A stretch of DNA of 8,644 nt from an uncultured Lachnospiraceae bacterium (GTDB lineage: Bacteria > Bacillota > Clostridia > Lachnospirales > Lachnospiraceae). Position numbers and translations under genes: made by a program. Below, in pieces: positions 1-6,320 of this stretch. A model generated the notes under the pieces. The model did not search any database. It had not been told where the DNA came from and was given only the letters and a program-made list of their open reading frames with translations. The DNA is taken from assembly GCA_937916415.1 (NCBI GenBank), contig CALGGH010000106.1:1-8644 (forward strand), read 5' to 3'. Each line of letters starts with the position of its first letter. Position 1 is the stretch's first letter.

Positions 1-20
1 GCGCATCCTTGCGGAGCAGT

Positions 21-55
21 TATCGTAAACGCATTTATTTAATGCGTTTACGATA
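21..55. repeat. Perfect 15-bp inverted repeat upstream of metA
   Basis: Arms at 21-35 and 41-55 (tatcgtaaacgcatt and its exact reverse complement) flank a 5-nt loop (tattt). Neither side carries a T-run, so it does not look like an ordinary intrinsic terminator for either strand. It ends 25 nt before the metA ribosome binding site. It could be an RNA hairpin in the metA leader, an operator for a dimeric regulator, or part of the end of a gene outside the window. The structure is seen directly; its role is not known. Confidence 0.8.
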
Positions 56-80
56 GCAAACGGATAAATTACTGCACTTT

Positions 81-86
81 GGGGAG
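81..86 (+). promoter_or_regulatory. Ribosome binding site of metA
   Basis: ggggag lies 6 nt before the ATG at 93 and fixes the metA start. No convincing -35/-10 pair for metA is visible in the 92 bases available, so the promoter may lie upstream of the window or overlap the inverted repeat. Confidence 0.75.
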
Positions 87-92
87 AACAAA

Positions 93-1055
93 ATGCCTAT
101 CAAAATACCAGAGGCCCTGCCGGCCACCGAGATACTGGAGAATGAAAACATATTCGTGATGACCGAGACGAGGGCCCTGCATCAGGACATCAGGCCGCTG
201 AACATACTGATACTCAACCTGATGCCTACCAAGATCGTCACCGAGACGCAGCTGCTGCGCAAGCTGTCCAACACCCCGCTGCAGGTGAACGCGGAATTCC
301 TGCAGACGGCCAGCTACGTGTCACAACACGTGGATCCCACGCATCTGGACAGCTTTTACCGAACCTTCGACGAGGTGCGCGACCACAAATACGACGGCAT
401 GATCATCACCGGCGCCCCTCTCGAAAACTTCAGGTTCGAGGACGTCGCGTACTGGGACGAGCTGTGCACGATCCTCGACTGGACCGAGAGCCACGTCCAC
501 TGCGTGTATTACCTGTGCTGGGGAGCTTATGCGGGACTTCATTATTTCTATGGCATAGACACCTTCCACCTGCCCAGGAAGCTCAGCGGCGTATATCCCC
601 ACCGGATGCTCAAGCGCACTTCTCCCCTTTTCAGGGGATTTGACGACATATTCTACGCTCCCCAGTCCAGGGGAATAGGCGTGAGCATTGATGACGTCGA
701 ACGGATACCCGAGCTCGAAATGATGGCCGTCTCTGACGTGGCGGGCTTCACGATAGCCAAGACTCTCGACTCGCGCAAGTTCTTCGTGACGTGTCATGCG
801 GAATATGATTCCGACACACTCAGGCTCGAATACCTGCGTGACAGTGAAAAGGGCCTGAATCCGAGCGTCCCGGAAAACTATTTTCCGAACGACGACCCGA
901 ATCAGGCACCCATCGTAAACTGGCGTTCCACCGGCCAGCTGTTATATACCAATTGGCTCAACTACTACGTATATCAGAGCACTCCCTACAACCTGGACAG
1001 CATCGGCGAGCTCACCGAGGAACAGATCCAGGCCAGCATGGGGATGTACATCTGA
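93..1055 (+). CDS. metA: Homoserine O-acetyltransferase (MetA family)
   Basis: This enzyme activates L-homoserine by acylation in the cytoplasm, the committed step of methionine synthesis. The 320 residues cover the whole MetA family length and align with E. coli MetA almost without gaps. The catalytic Cys is C142 (in LCWGAYAG), the catalytic His is H235 and its Glu partner E237 (FVTCHAEYD), and K47 is in LNLMPTKIVTETQ. The C-terminal family signature NWLNYYVYQ is present. Residue 111, in TGAPLE, is Glu. In this family Glu111 goes with acetyl-CoA use and Gly111 with succinyl-CoA use (shown for Bacillus cereus MetA), so the donor is predicted to be acetyl-CoA and the product O-acetylhomoserine, normally used by direct sulfhydrylation. 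The gene stands alone and converges on nadE with only 16 nt between stop codons and no clear terminator. Identity is very sure; donor specificity is inferred from one residue. Confidence 0.96.
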   Translation: MPIKIPEALPATEILENENIFVMTETRALHQDIRPLNILILNLMPTKIVTETQLLRKLSNTPLQVNAEFLQTASYVSQHVDPTHLDSFYRTFDEVRDHKYDGMIITGAPLENFRFEDVAYWDELCTILDWTESHVHCVYYLCWGAYAGLHYFYGIDTFHLPRKLSGVYPHRMLKRTSPLFRGFDDIFYAPQSRGIGVSIDDVERIPELEMMAVSDVAGFTIAKTLDSRKFFVTCHAEYDSDTLRLEYLRDSEKGLNPSVPENYFPNDDPNQAPIVNWRSTGQLLYTNWLNYYVYQSTPYNLDSIGELTEEQIQASMGMYI

Positions 1056-1071
1056 CACTCCCCTGGCGGGA

Positions 1072-1812
1072 TCAGGAAAGATCGGCCACCACCGGTATCG
1101 TCCTCAGCTTGTGCAGGTTGACGTCGTGCAGGTGGTCTATTTTTTTTCTGACCGCTTCATCCTCGCAGACACCGGTACGTATATACCTGTCGAGCGCCGC
1201 ATACGTGAAGCCCAGCTTGTCCTCGTCGCTTAGGCCGCTTAAGCCGTCGGAGGGCGTCTTGTGCACGAGTTCGGCGGGAAGCCCGAGCGCGTCTCCTATC
1301 TCCAGCACTTCCGTCACCGTGAGGTTGCTCACCACGGCGAAGTCTCCCGCGGCGTCTCCGTATTTGGTGGAATAACCCACGTAATCCTCTGAATAATTGC
1401 AGGTATTGGCCACCCTTCCGCCGTTTGGCAGGCACTGCGCCACCGCATACAGCGTGGCCATCCTGATGCGCGGAGGCATGTTGATGCCGGCATCACGCGA
1501 CAGCTCCAGGTCCGTTCCTTCCGCCAGCCCTGCCTTCAGGCCGCTTACTGCCCCTCCGATGTTTACCACGTAGCTCCTGATGCCCAGGAATTCACACAGC
1601 CTGCGGGAATCCTCCAGGTCCGGCTGAACACCGTCCGGCATCATGACTCCCACGACCCTGTCCCTGCCCAGGGCCCTGACGAGCAGCGCGGCCACTATGG
1701 ACGAATCCTTGCCGCCGGATATGCCCACGACGGCATCAGCCGCGGGTCCGTTTGCCGCGAACCAGTTTCTTATGCCTTCCGTGATCTTCTCTATCTTTTC
1801 CTCAGGCTTCAT
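1072..1812 (-). CDS. nadE: Ammonia-dependent NAD synthetase
   Basis: This enzyme amidates nicotinate adenine dinucleotide to NAD using ATP and ammonia, the last step of NAD synthesis. The 246-residue protein is a single N-type ATP pyrophosphatase domain. The P-loop SGGKDSS lies at residues 32-38, the ATP/substrate segment NTCNYSEDYVGYSTKYGDAAGDF at about 136-158 (quoted in part: key residues N136, E142, Y146, K150, D153, D157), and the C-terminal PSDGLSGLSDEDKLGF loop begins near residue 187. There is no N-terminal glutaminase (nitrilase-like) domain, so it should use free ammonia. It is the third gene of the NAD operon. Its ATG overlaps the end of pncB by 11 nt, and a GGAGG at 1820-1824 lies 7 nt upstream, inside pncB, which suggests translational coupling. 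Confidence 0.95.
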   Translation of the reverse strand: MKPEEKIEKITEGIRNWFAANGPAADAVVGISGGKDSSIVAALLVRALGRDRVVGVMMPDGVQPDLEDSRRLCEFLGIRSYVVNIGGAVSGLKAGLAEGTDLELSRDAGINMPPRIRMATLYAVAQCLPNGGRVANTCNYSEDYVGYSTKYGDAAGDFAVVSNLTVTEVLEIGDALGLPAELVHKTPSDGLSGLSDEDKLGFTYAALDRYIRTGVCEDEAVRKKIDHLHDVNLHKLRTIPVVADLS

Positions 1813-3019
1813 GACTCATCCTCCAGTCTATGCATCTTTGCAGGTATTCCACGTACTCGGGATTCTTGCACATTCCCTTGCCGTCCACGTCCGAAATCTT
1901 GGCCACGTCCTGTCCGTTGCAGGCCGTCGTCTTCATGACTATGTTGAGCGGTTCCACGCAGGTGTCGTTTGACAGGTACGTGCCTATGCCAAAAGCCACC
2001 CTGGCCCTGCCGCTGAAATGCCTGTATATCTTGTCCGCGCGCTCAAAATCCAGACTGTCCGAAAACAGCAGCTGCTTGGTTCTGGGATCTATGCCCAGGC
2101 TCTCATAGTGAGCGATCAGCTTTTCGCCCCACTCAAACGGGTCTCCCGAATCATGGCGCACTCCCGAGAACAGCGTCGCATACGTCAGCTGAAAATCCTT
2201 GAGGAAGCAGTCCGTGGTGATCGCGTCAGTCAGCGCCGTACCGTTTAAGATGCCGTATTCCTTGACCCATGCATCCAGGGCGTACCAATTGCCGTACGCG
2301 GGATTGTGCTTGTGATTGCCCTGTCCCACGCACATGATCCATTCATGCGCCATGGTTCCGACCGGCATCACGCCGTATTTCCTGGCCAGGTAGACGTTGG
2401 ACGTGCCGACGAACCTGGAAGAAGCATGCATCGTGTCGTTCAGGTGCGAGAACTTCTCGACCACCAGCTCCTGAGCCTCGGCGGAAAGCCTGCGGCGCAG
2501 GCCGAACTCCGAGAATATCCCCGCATACCACTCTCCCGAGCGGATTCTGGCATACTTGGCGTCAAGCCTCTCCCTGAAGCTCTCCATCAGCTTGTCATAA
2601 TCATGCTGCATCCTAAAGTACGTCTCGTTGACTATGGCCAGCGTGGGTATCTCATACATCGAGGTGTTGAGCCAGGTGCCCTTTGTCTCTATGGTCAGGC
2701 CGCATTCGTCATCGGTGCCGATCTCAAAATCCTCATACCTGGGCTTCCAGATCCTGAGGAAATCAACGTACGAGCCCTTGAGCCATTTGATGGCATCCAG
2801 GTATTCCAGTTCCTCCTCTGTAAACCTGAGCGTGCAGAAAGCCTTGACCTGCTCCCTGATCTCATCCACCATTTCCTCCGTAAAATGCACGTTCTCATTC
2901 CTGCACCTGAAAGTCCAGGTGGTCTTGTATCCCGGGAACTGGTGGTAGATGGCCTGTCCCATCGAAAACTTGTACAGGTCGGTTTCCAGCAGCGAATTGA
3001 TGATCTGCGGCAGTCTCAT
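1802..3019 (-). CDS. pncB: Nicotinate phosphoribosyltransferase
   Basis: This enzyme joins nicotinate and PRPP to give nicotinate mononucleotide, with ATP hydrolysis, at the entry of the Preiss-Handler salvage route. The 405-residue product matches the usual length of about 400. The N-terminal signature SLLETDLYKFSMGQA is at residues 9-23. The His that is phosphorylated in the Salmonella enzyme corresponds to H225 in GTMAHEW. RHDSGDP (288-294) and the phosphate-binding region LLFSDSLDF (317-325) and FGIGTYLSND (343-352) are intact. The reading frame stays open to an ATG at 3049, but the ATG at 3019 is preferred: it has GGGGAGG 7 nt upstream and begins exactly where family members begin. It starts 1 nt after the nadR-like gene stops and overlaps nadE, so the three genes are one transcription unit. 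Confidence 0.95.
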   Translation of the reverse strand: MRLPQIINSLLETDLYKFSMGQAIYHQFPGYKTTWTFRCRNENVHFTEEMVDEIREQVKAFCTLRFTEEELEYLDAIKWLKGSYVDFLRIWKPRYEDFEIGTDDECGLTIETKGTWLNTSMYEIPTLAIVNETYFRMQHDYDKLMESFRERLDAKYARIRSGEWYAGIFSEFGLRRRLSAEAQELVVEKFSHLNDTMHASSRFVGTSNVYLARKYGVMPVGTMAHEWIMCVGQGNHKHNPAYGNWYALDAWVKEYGILNGTALTDAITTDCFLKDFQLTYATLFSGVRHDSGDPFEWGEKLIAHYESLGIDPRTKQLLFSDSLDFERADKIYRHFSGRARVAFGIGTYLSNDTCVEPLNIVMKTTACNGQDVAKISDVDGKGMCKNPEYVEYLQRCIDWRMSHEA

Positions 3020-3020
3020 G

Positions 3021-3527
3021 TCATATCCTCCCCTCAAATCCTTTGTCAAACGGCTTGATCACGCATCCGGCATATTTAGCCGGGGCATTTCTTATCTTCG
3101 TCGCGCTCACGTCACGCACCTTCTCGCATTTGCGCACCTTCTGTCCGGCCCCGGTGAGCAGCTGCTCATAGTCTGCCTCCGAGGTGTACCAGATCAGCTC
3201 GTCGCCATAATAATCAACCATCCCTTCCTCGCTCAGGTGAACCCTCATCCTGGCAGCCCAGAACTCCCATACCTGCTCATCCGTCCAGTCCTTCTTGACT
3301 TCCACGGCGGTATCCTCAAGCTTCATCACCCGCACGTCCATATTCTTCAGGGCTTCCACGGCATATTCATGCCTCTTGTCCAGCGGAAAATCCGGATATC
3401 CGCGGTCCCCATCATGACCGCAGCAGACGGCCACCACCTTGTCACATTCAGCCAGGGCCGTGCGGATCACGTCCATGTGTCCCTCATGCATCGGGGCAAA
3501 GGTGCCAAATACAAGTCCTGCCTTCAT
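3021..3527 (-). CDS. NadR-type nicotinate/nicotinamide mononucleotide adenylyltransferase, stand-alone domain
   Basis: This is a 168-residue nucleotidyltransferase of the HxGH superfamily. GTFAPMHEGH is at residues 8-17 (H14, G16, H17), a GHDGDRG segment at 37-43, and the second nucleotide-binding motif VSATKIR at 140-146. The GTFAP and DGDRG segments resemble the adenylyltransferase domain of the NadR proteins of lactic acid bacteria and clostridia rather than classical NadD. The ribosylnicotinamide kinase domain that normally follows in NadR is absent: the frame ends at residue 168 and pncB begins 1 nt later. As first gene of an operon with pncB and nadE, it most likely adenylates nicotinate mononucleotide to NaAD, filling the NadD step. 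The start at 3527 is chosen because of GGGAGGA 9 nt upstream. The frame stays open to 3662, but that extension crosses the promoter region and is low-complexity. Family placement is fairly sure; substrate preference is inferred from the operon. Confidence 0.85.
   Translation of the reverse strand: MKAGLVFGTFAPMHEGHMDVIRTALAECDKVVAVCCGHDGDRGYPDFPLDKRHEYAVEALKNMDVRVMKLEDTAVEVKKDWTDEQVWEFWAARMRVHLSEEGMVDYYGDELIWYTSEADYEQLLTGAGQKVRKCEKVRDVSATKIRNAPAKYAGCVIKPFDKGFEGRI
3027..3033 (-). promoter_or_regulatory. Ribosome binding site that decides the pncB start
   Basis: On the minus strand GGGGAGG lies 7 nt before the ATG at 3019 and inside the last codons of the upstream gene. It supports 3019 over the in-frame ATG at 3049, which lies upstream of this site inside the preceding gene. 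Confidence 0.8.
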
Positions 3528-3536
3528 TAACGGATG

Positions 3537-3543
3537 TCCTCCC
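3537..3543 (-). promoter_or_regulatory. Ribosome binding site that decides the nadR-like start
   Basis: GGGAGGA on the minus strand lies 9 nt before the ATG at 3527. The residues encoded upstream of it have no match to the family and lie within the leader and promoter. Confidence 0.75.
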
Positions 3544-3563
3544 TGATCCTGCCAAAATTGATA

Positions 3564-3598
3564 AATGAGAAAATGAGAAAAATGAGAAAAACTCATTT
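3564..3598 (-). repeat. Triplicated CTCATTTT repeat and hairpin in the NAD operon leader
   Basis: Read on the plus strand, aatgagaaa occurs at 3564, 3572 and 3582 (spacing 8 and 10 nt), followed by ctcattt at 3592-3598. On the minus-strand transcript this gives one AAATGAG (3598-3592), a TTTTT loop and three successive CTCATTT copies. The closest copy forms a perfect 7-bp hairpin (3580-3586 with 3592-3598), and the other two could compete for the same partner. It lies in the predicted 5' leader of the NAD operon. A regulatory role is only a guess, as A/T-rich slippage repeats also arise neutrally. Confidence 0.6.
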
Positions 3599-3615
3599 CC
3601 GTGCCAATACTACTG

Positions 3616-3644
3616 TTGCAAAAAAAAATGAATTGATATATAAT
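3616..3644 (+). promoter_or_regulatory. Predicted promoter of the tRNA-Thr gene
   Basis: A -35 TTGCAA (3616-3621) and a consensus -10 TATAAT (3639-3644) are separated by exactly 17 nt. The start would fall near 3651, about 28 nt before the mature tRNA 5' end. Confidence 0.75.
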
Positions 3645-3662
3645 ACATATTTGTCGGGTCAA
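3635..3662 (-). promoter_or_regulatory. Predicted promoter of the NAD operon
   Basis: On the minus strand a -35 TTGACC (3662-3657) and a -10 TATATC (3640-3635) are separated by 16 nt. Transcription would start near 3628, giving a leader of about 100 nt before the ATG at 3527. The -10 overlaps the -10 of the plus-strand tRNA promoter, so the two units may compete for RNA polymerase. Confidence 0.5.
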
Positions 3663-3679
3663 AGAACTGACGTACAGAC

Positions 3680-3752
3680 GCCGAGATAGCGCAGTTGGTA
3701 GCGCAACTGATTCGTAATCAGTAGGTCGAGGGTTCGAGTCCCTTTCTCGGCT
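3680..3752 (+). tRNA. tRNA-Thr (anticodon CGT)
   Basis: All arms fold. Acceptor GCCGAGA (3680-3686) pairs with TCTCGGC (3745-3751), with discriminator T at 3752. The D arm is GCGC/GCGC with AGTTGGTA in the loop. The anticodon arm is ACTGA-TTCGTAA-TCAGT, with anticodon CGT at 3713-3715 reading ACG. The variable loop is AGGTC, and the T arm is GAGGG-TTCGAGT-CCCTT with one G-T pair at its base. The 3' CCA is not encoded (GAA follows), so it must be added by CCA-adding enzyme. It is a single tRNA unit with its own promoter and terminator. Confidence 0.96.
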
Positions 3753-3753
3753 G

Positions 3754-3791
3754 AAAACCGGAGATCCTTTTTACAGGGTCTCCGGTTTTTT
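3754..3791. terminator. Bidirectional intrinsic terminator between tRNA-Thr and the branching-enzyme-like gene
   Basis: Arms at 3758-3767 and 3776-3785 (ccggagatcc with gggtctccgg, one T-G pair) surround an 8-nt loop. T6 (3786-3791) follows on the plus strand, and A4 (3754-3757) gives T4 on the minus strand. It lies 2 nt after the tRNA and 6 nt after the stop codon of the convergent gene, so it can serve both; the T tract is stronger for the tRNA. Confidence 0.9.
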
Positions 3792-3796
3792 ACGTG

Positions 3797-6238
3797 TCAA
3801 GGATCACGATCAGTCTTCCCTGCCGGATCCGCTTTATTTTTGCGCTTCATGCTTTCCTCGGTCACCTTCAGGCGGTGTGCCGCCAGCTCTGCGCGTTCTG
3901 CCGCTTCGTTGGCCCTCTCCATGGCCATCTCGGCTTTCTTCAGTTCCTCGTCGGCCTTTTCATATGCCTTCTCGGCCTTGATGCGGGCTTCCTCGGCCAG
4001 CCTGGTTGCCTCCTCGGCCCTGGCCCTCTCTTCATCCGCCTTCTTGCGTGCGTCCTTCGCCTTTTGAGCTTCCTTTTCAGCTTCCCTGGCGGCTTCGTCA
4101 GCCTTCTTTTTGGCTTCCTTCTGGAGGCCGAGCATGTACTCGCGGTCGTTTTCGTCAAAAGGCTCGTACGTAAATATGGACAGGCTGAGCGCGGGCATGG
4201 TCACCGGCACGTGATAAGGGCGGCCGTCCACGTCATCATCGATGGTGTATATGTATGGCTCCTTGACCTTGGAGCTGCCTCCGTACGTGGTCGCGTCCGT
4301 ATTGAATGAACGCGTGTACCTGCCCGGGAGCGGCACGCCGACCTTGATCTCCTGTTCTATTCCCGAGAAATTGGCAACGACCACGAGGATGTCTCCCTCG
4401 CGTCTGCCCTTCCTCAGGAATGAAAGCGTGCACCTCTCCTGATCCATGCAGTTGATCCACTCGAAGCCTTCCTCCACGTCATCGAGCTCATACATCGCGG
4501 GATGCTTCACGTAAAAGGCGTTTAACGCCTTGACGAGCTTCCACGTCTGCTTCTTTTCGTCGCCCTTCAGGACGTCCGCTCCCAGGAGCTTGGCTCCCGG
4601 ATGAGTCATCATGAAGGCGATCGAAAGGCCGAGGTCGTTGATGCCGGGCACGTTCATCGGCAGGATGAACCTGTCGGAATAGAAATATACCATGCTGAGC
4701 GTCAGGTCATTGTGACTGCCTCCCCTGAAAAGGGGATCCTTGGCAACGTACCTGGCGAAATCATCCCTCCAGCCTATGTTCCACTTATAGGTAAAGCCGA
4801 GGCCTCCGTCGCTCACGGGCGCAGTGACCCTGGGATATCCGGAGCTGTCCTCGGCTATCATGATGACGCCGGGATAATTCCTGGAAACCACGTTGTTGAG
4901 ATTCCTGATGAATTCCAGTGCCTCGAGGTTGTCATGTCCGCCGTACATGTTGGGGATCCAGTCCCCGCGGCTGCGGCCATAATCCAGGCAGATGATCGAT
5001 GCCAGCGAGTCTATGCGCAGGCCGTCCACGTGGAATTCCTTGAGCCAGTATAGCGCATTGGACTTGAGAAAGCTGATGACCTCTCCACGTCCGTAGTTAA
5101 ACAGCAGCGTCCCCCACTGCGGATGGATGCCCTGCCTAGGATCCTCGTGCTCGTAGCATCCCGTTCCGTCCGTTTTCTGCAGCGCGAAGCTCGCGTTAGA
5201 CGGATGGGCCAGCGTCCAGTCCATGATGACCCTGATCCCGTTTTTGTGGAATACGTCGATCATGCCCGCGAAATCCGCCGGCGTGCCATATCTGTAGGTG
5301 GGCGCATAATACGATATGGTCTCGTATCCGTGGCTTTCTTCCTTGTCATATTCGGCCACGGGCTTGAGCTCCACGTGGGTATGTCCCATGCCCTTGACGC
5401 GTTCGGATATCAGTTCAGCCAGCTCGGCGTAAGTACCTGCCCCGCCGTCCTCGGCCCAGGATGCCAGGTCGCACTCATAGATGCTGACCGGCGTGCCCTC
5501 GCAGGACATTTCGGCCGCCCTGTCCTTCATGTACATCGCATCGGTCCATTTAAACGACAGTTCAGACACGACCGACTTATAACAGCCGTCTTCGACGATG
5601 ACGCTGGGTGAATAAGGATCTATCACGGTCTTGGACAGGCCGCCCTTCATGTTGATCTCATAGTCGTACTTGTCTCCCAGTCCGACTCCGGGAATGAAAA
5701 GCGAGAACAGTCCCGTGTCCTCAATCCGGTCCATCTGGTGAACCCTGCCATCCCATGAGTTAAAGTCTCCGAGCACGCTCACGCGCCTCGCGTTGGGAGC
5801 CCAGATGACGAACGTCGTGCCCTCCGTTTTGTCCACGGTTCCCACGTGGGAACCCATGTATTCATAAGCGTTTTCCGCCTTGCCTGAGCTTAAGTCCCTG
5901 CAGGCCTTGGCCGGAAGCTTGTGGTCGTACCTGTAAGCGTCACGGATCTTGGCCACGCTGCCGTCAGGATACTCGGCCAGGTACACGTAATCCGCTGCCG
6001 CCTTGCCCGGAACGAGCGCCGCAAAAAAACCCGCCTCGTCAACCATCTCCATCTTGATGGCCTTGTCTGATTCCGGTATGTTTAAACGCACTTCGCTGGC
6101 ATCGGGAATAAAAGTCTGATATAGCGTGGAATTGCCCGCGGTCCTGGTACCCAAAACCCCGGAAGGCCTGTCAGACTCCGCATACACCACGGCCTCGATG
6201 GCCGGCCAGTTCATGAGTTTGTACATTTTGTTGTTCAT
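3797..6238 (-). CDS. Branching-enzyme-like (GlgB/GH13) protein with lost catalytic Asp and C-terminal coiled coil
   Basis: The 813-residue cytoplasmic protein (no signal peptide) has a GlgB-type N1 domain (about 10-110), a CBM48/N2 domain (about 130-215, with FVIWAPNARRVSVLGDFNSW), a GH13 barrel (about 250-560), a C-terminal beta domain (about 590-692) and a tail. It follows E. coli GlgB with a constant +5 offset through the barrel: D340 and H345 of region I, nucleophile D410 in GLRIDS and acid/base E463 in IAED are kept. In region IV, where GlgB has LPLSHDE, this protein has LPMNVPG (526-532), so the His and the transition-state Asp become V530 and P531. About 40 residues of the substrate-binding segments after it also seem missing. 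Residues 697-800 are a charged, Ala-rich coiled coil. It may be a glycogen-binding pseudoenzyme or scaffold (inference); a changed activity is possible. GGAG lies 6 nt before the ATG. It is downstream of the DUF1015 gene by 82 nt with no terminator between them, so it is probably cotranscribed. Confidence 0.88.
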   Translation of the reverse strand: MNNKMYKLMNWPAIEAVVYAESDRPSGVLGTRTAGNSTLYQTFIPDASEVRLNIPESDKAIKMEMVDEAGFFAALVPGKAAADYVYLAEYPDGSVAKIRDAYRYDHKLPAKACRDLSSGKAENAYEYMGSHVGTVDKTEGTTFVIWAPNARRVSVLGDFNSWDGRVHQMDRIEDTGLFSLFIPGVGLGDKYDYEINMKGGLSKTVIDPYSPSVIVEDGCYKSVVSELSFKWTDAMYMKDRAAEMSCEGTPVSIYECDLASWAEDGGAGTYAELAELISERVKGMGHTHVELKPVAEYDKEESHGYETISYYAPTYRYGTPADFAGMIDVFHKNGIRVIMDWTLAHPSNASFALQKTDGTGCYEHEDPRQGIHPQWGTLLFNYGRGEVISFLKSNALYWLKEFHVDGLRIDSLASIICLDYGRSRGDWIPNMYGGHDNLEALEFIRNLNNVVSRNYPGVIMIAEDSSGYPRVTAPVSDGGLGFTYKWNIGWRDDFARYVAKDPLFRGGSHNDLTLSMVYFYSDRFILPMNVPGINDLGLSIAFMMTHPGAKLLGADVLKGDEKKQTWKLVKALNAFYVKHPAMYELDDVEEGFEWINCMDQERCTLSFLRKGRREGDILVVVANFSGIEQEIKVGVPLPGRYTRSFNTDATTYGGSSKVKEPYIYTIDDDVDGRPYHVPVTMPALSLSIFTYEPFDENDREYMLGLQKEAKKKADEAAREAEKEAQKAKDARKKADEERARAEEATRLAEEARIKAEKAYEKADEELKKAEMAMERANEAAERAELAAHRLKVTEESMKRKNKADPAGKTDRDP

Positions 6239-6320
6239 GCGTATCTCCTTTTGCTTCGGTCATGGGATTCTTCGCTGTGCCAAAATTTCGTGGTCTGTTG
6301 CATGTCAAGAGTCGTCCGGA

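Noticed and set aside
1..92. SAM (S-box) or other methionine riboswitch before metA
   Set aside because: Too short and lacks the multi-helix junction; only the single hairpin at 21-55 is present.
1056..1071. Possible terminator between convergent metA and nadE
   Set aside because: Only a weak pairing of gggga (1040-1044) with tcccc (1059-1063) exists, without a T-run.
2306..3058. A 250-codon open frame on the plus strand opposite pncB
   Set aside because: It is a shadow of pncB codon use: no ribosome binding site, no family resemblance, and it lies fully antisense to a well-conserved gene.
3528..3662. Upstream extension of the nadR-like protein to an ATG at 3662
   Set aside because: The extra 45 residues are unlike the family and cover the leader and promoter; a good ribosome binding site supports the ATG at 3527.
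4601..5611. Long plus-strand frames opposite the branching-enzyme-like gene
   Set aside because: Their products are low-complexity or unlike any family, and the minus-strand protein matches GlgB along the same bases.
6303..6308. Consensus TTGACA on the minus strand between the DUF1015 gene and the branching-enzyme-like gene
   Set aside because: No acceptable -10 follows at 15-18 nt (best candidates are AATTTT or ATTTTG), so I do not call a promoter; cotranscription seems more likely.
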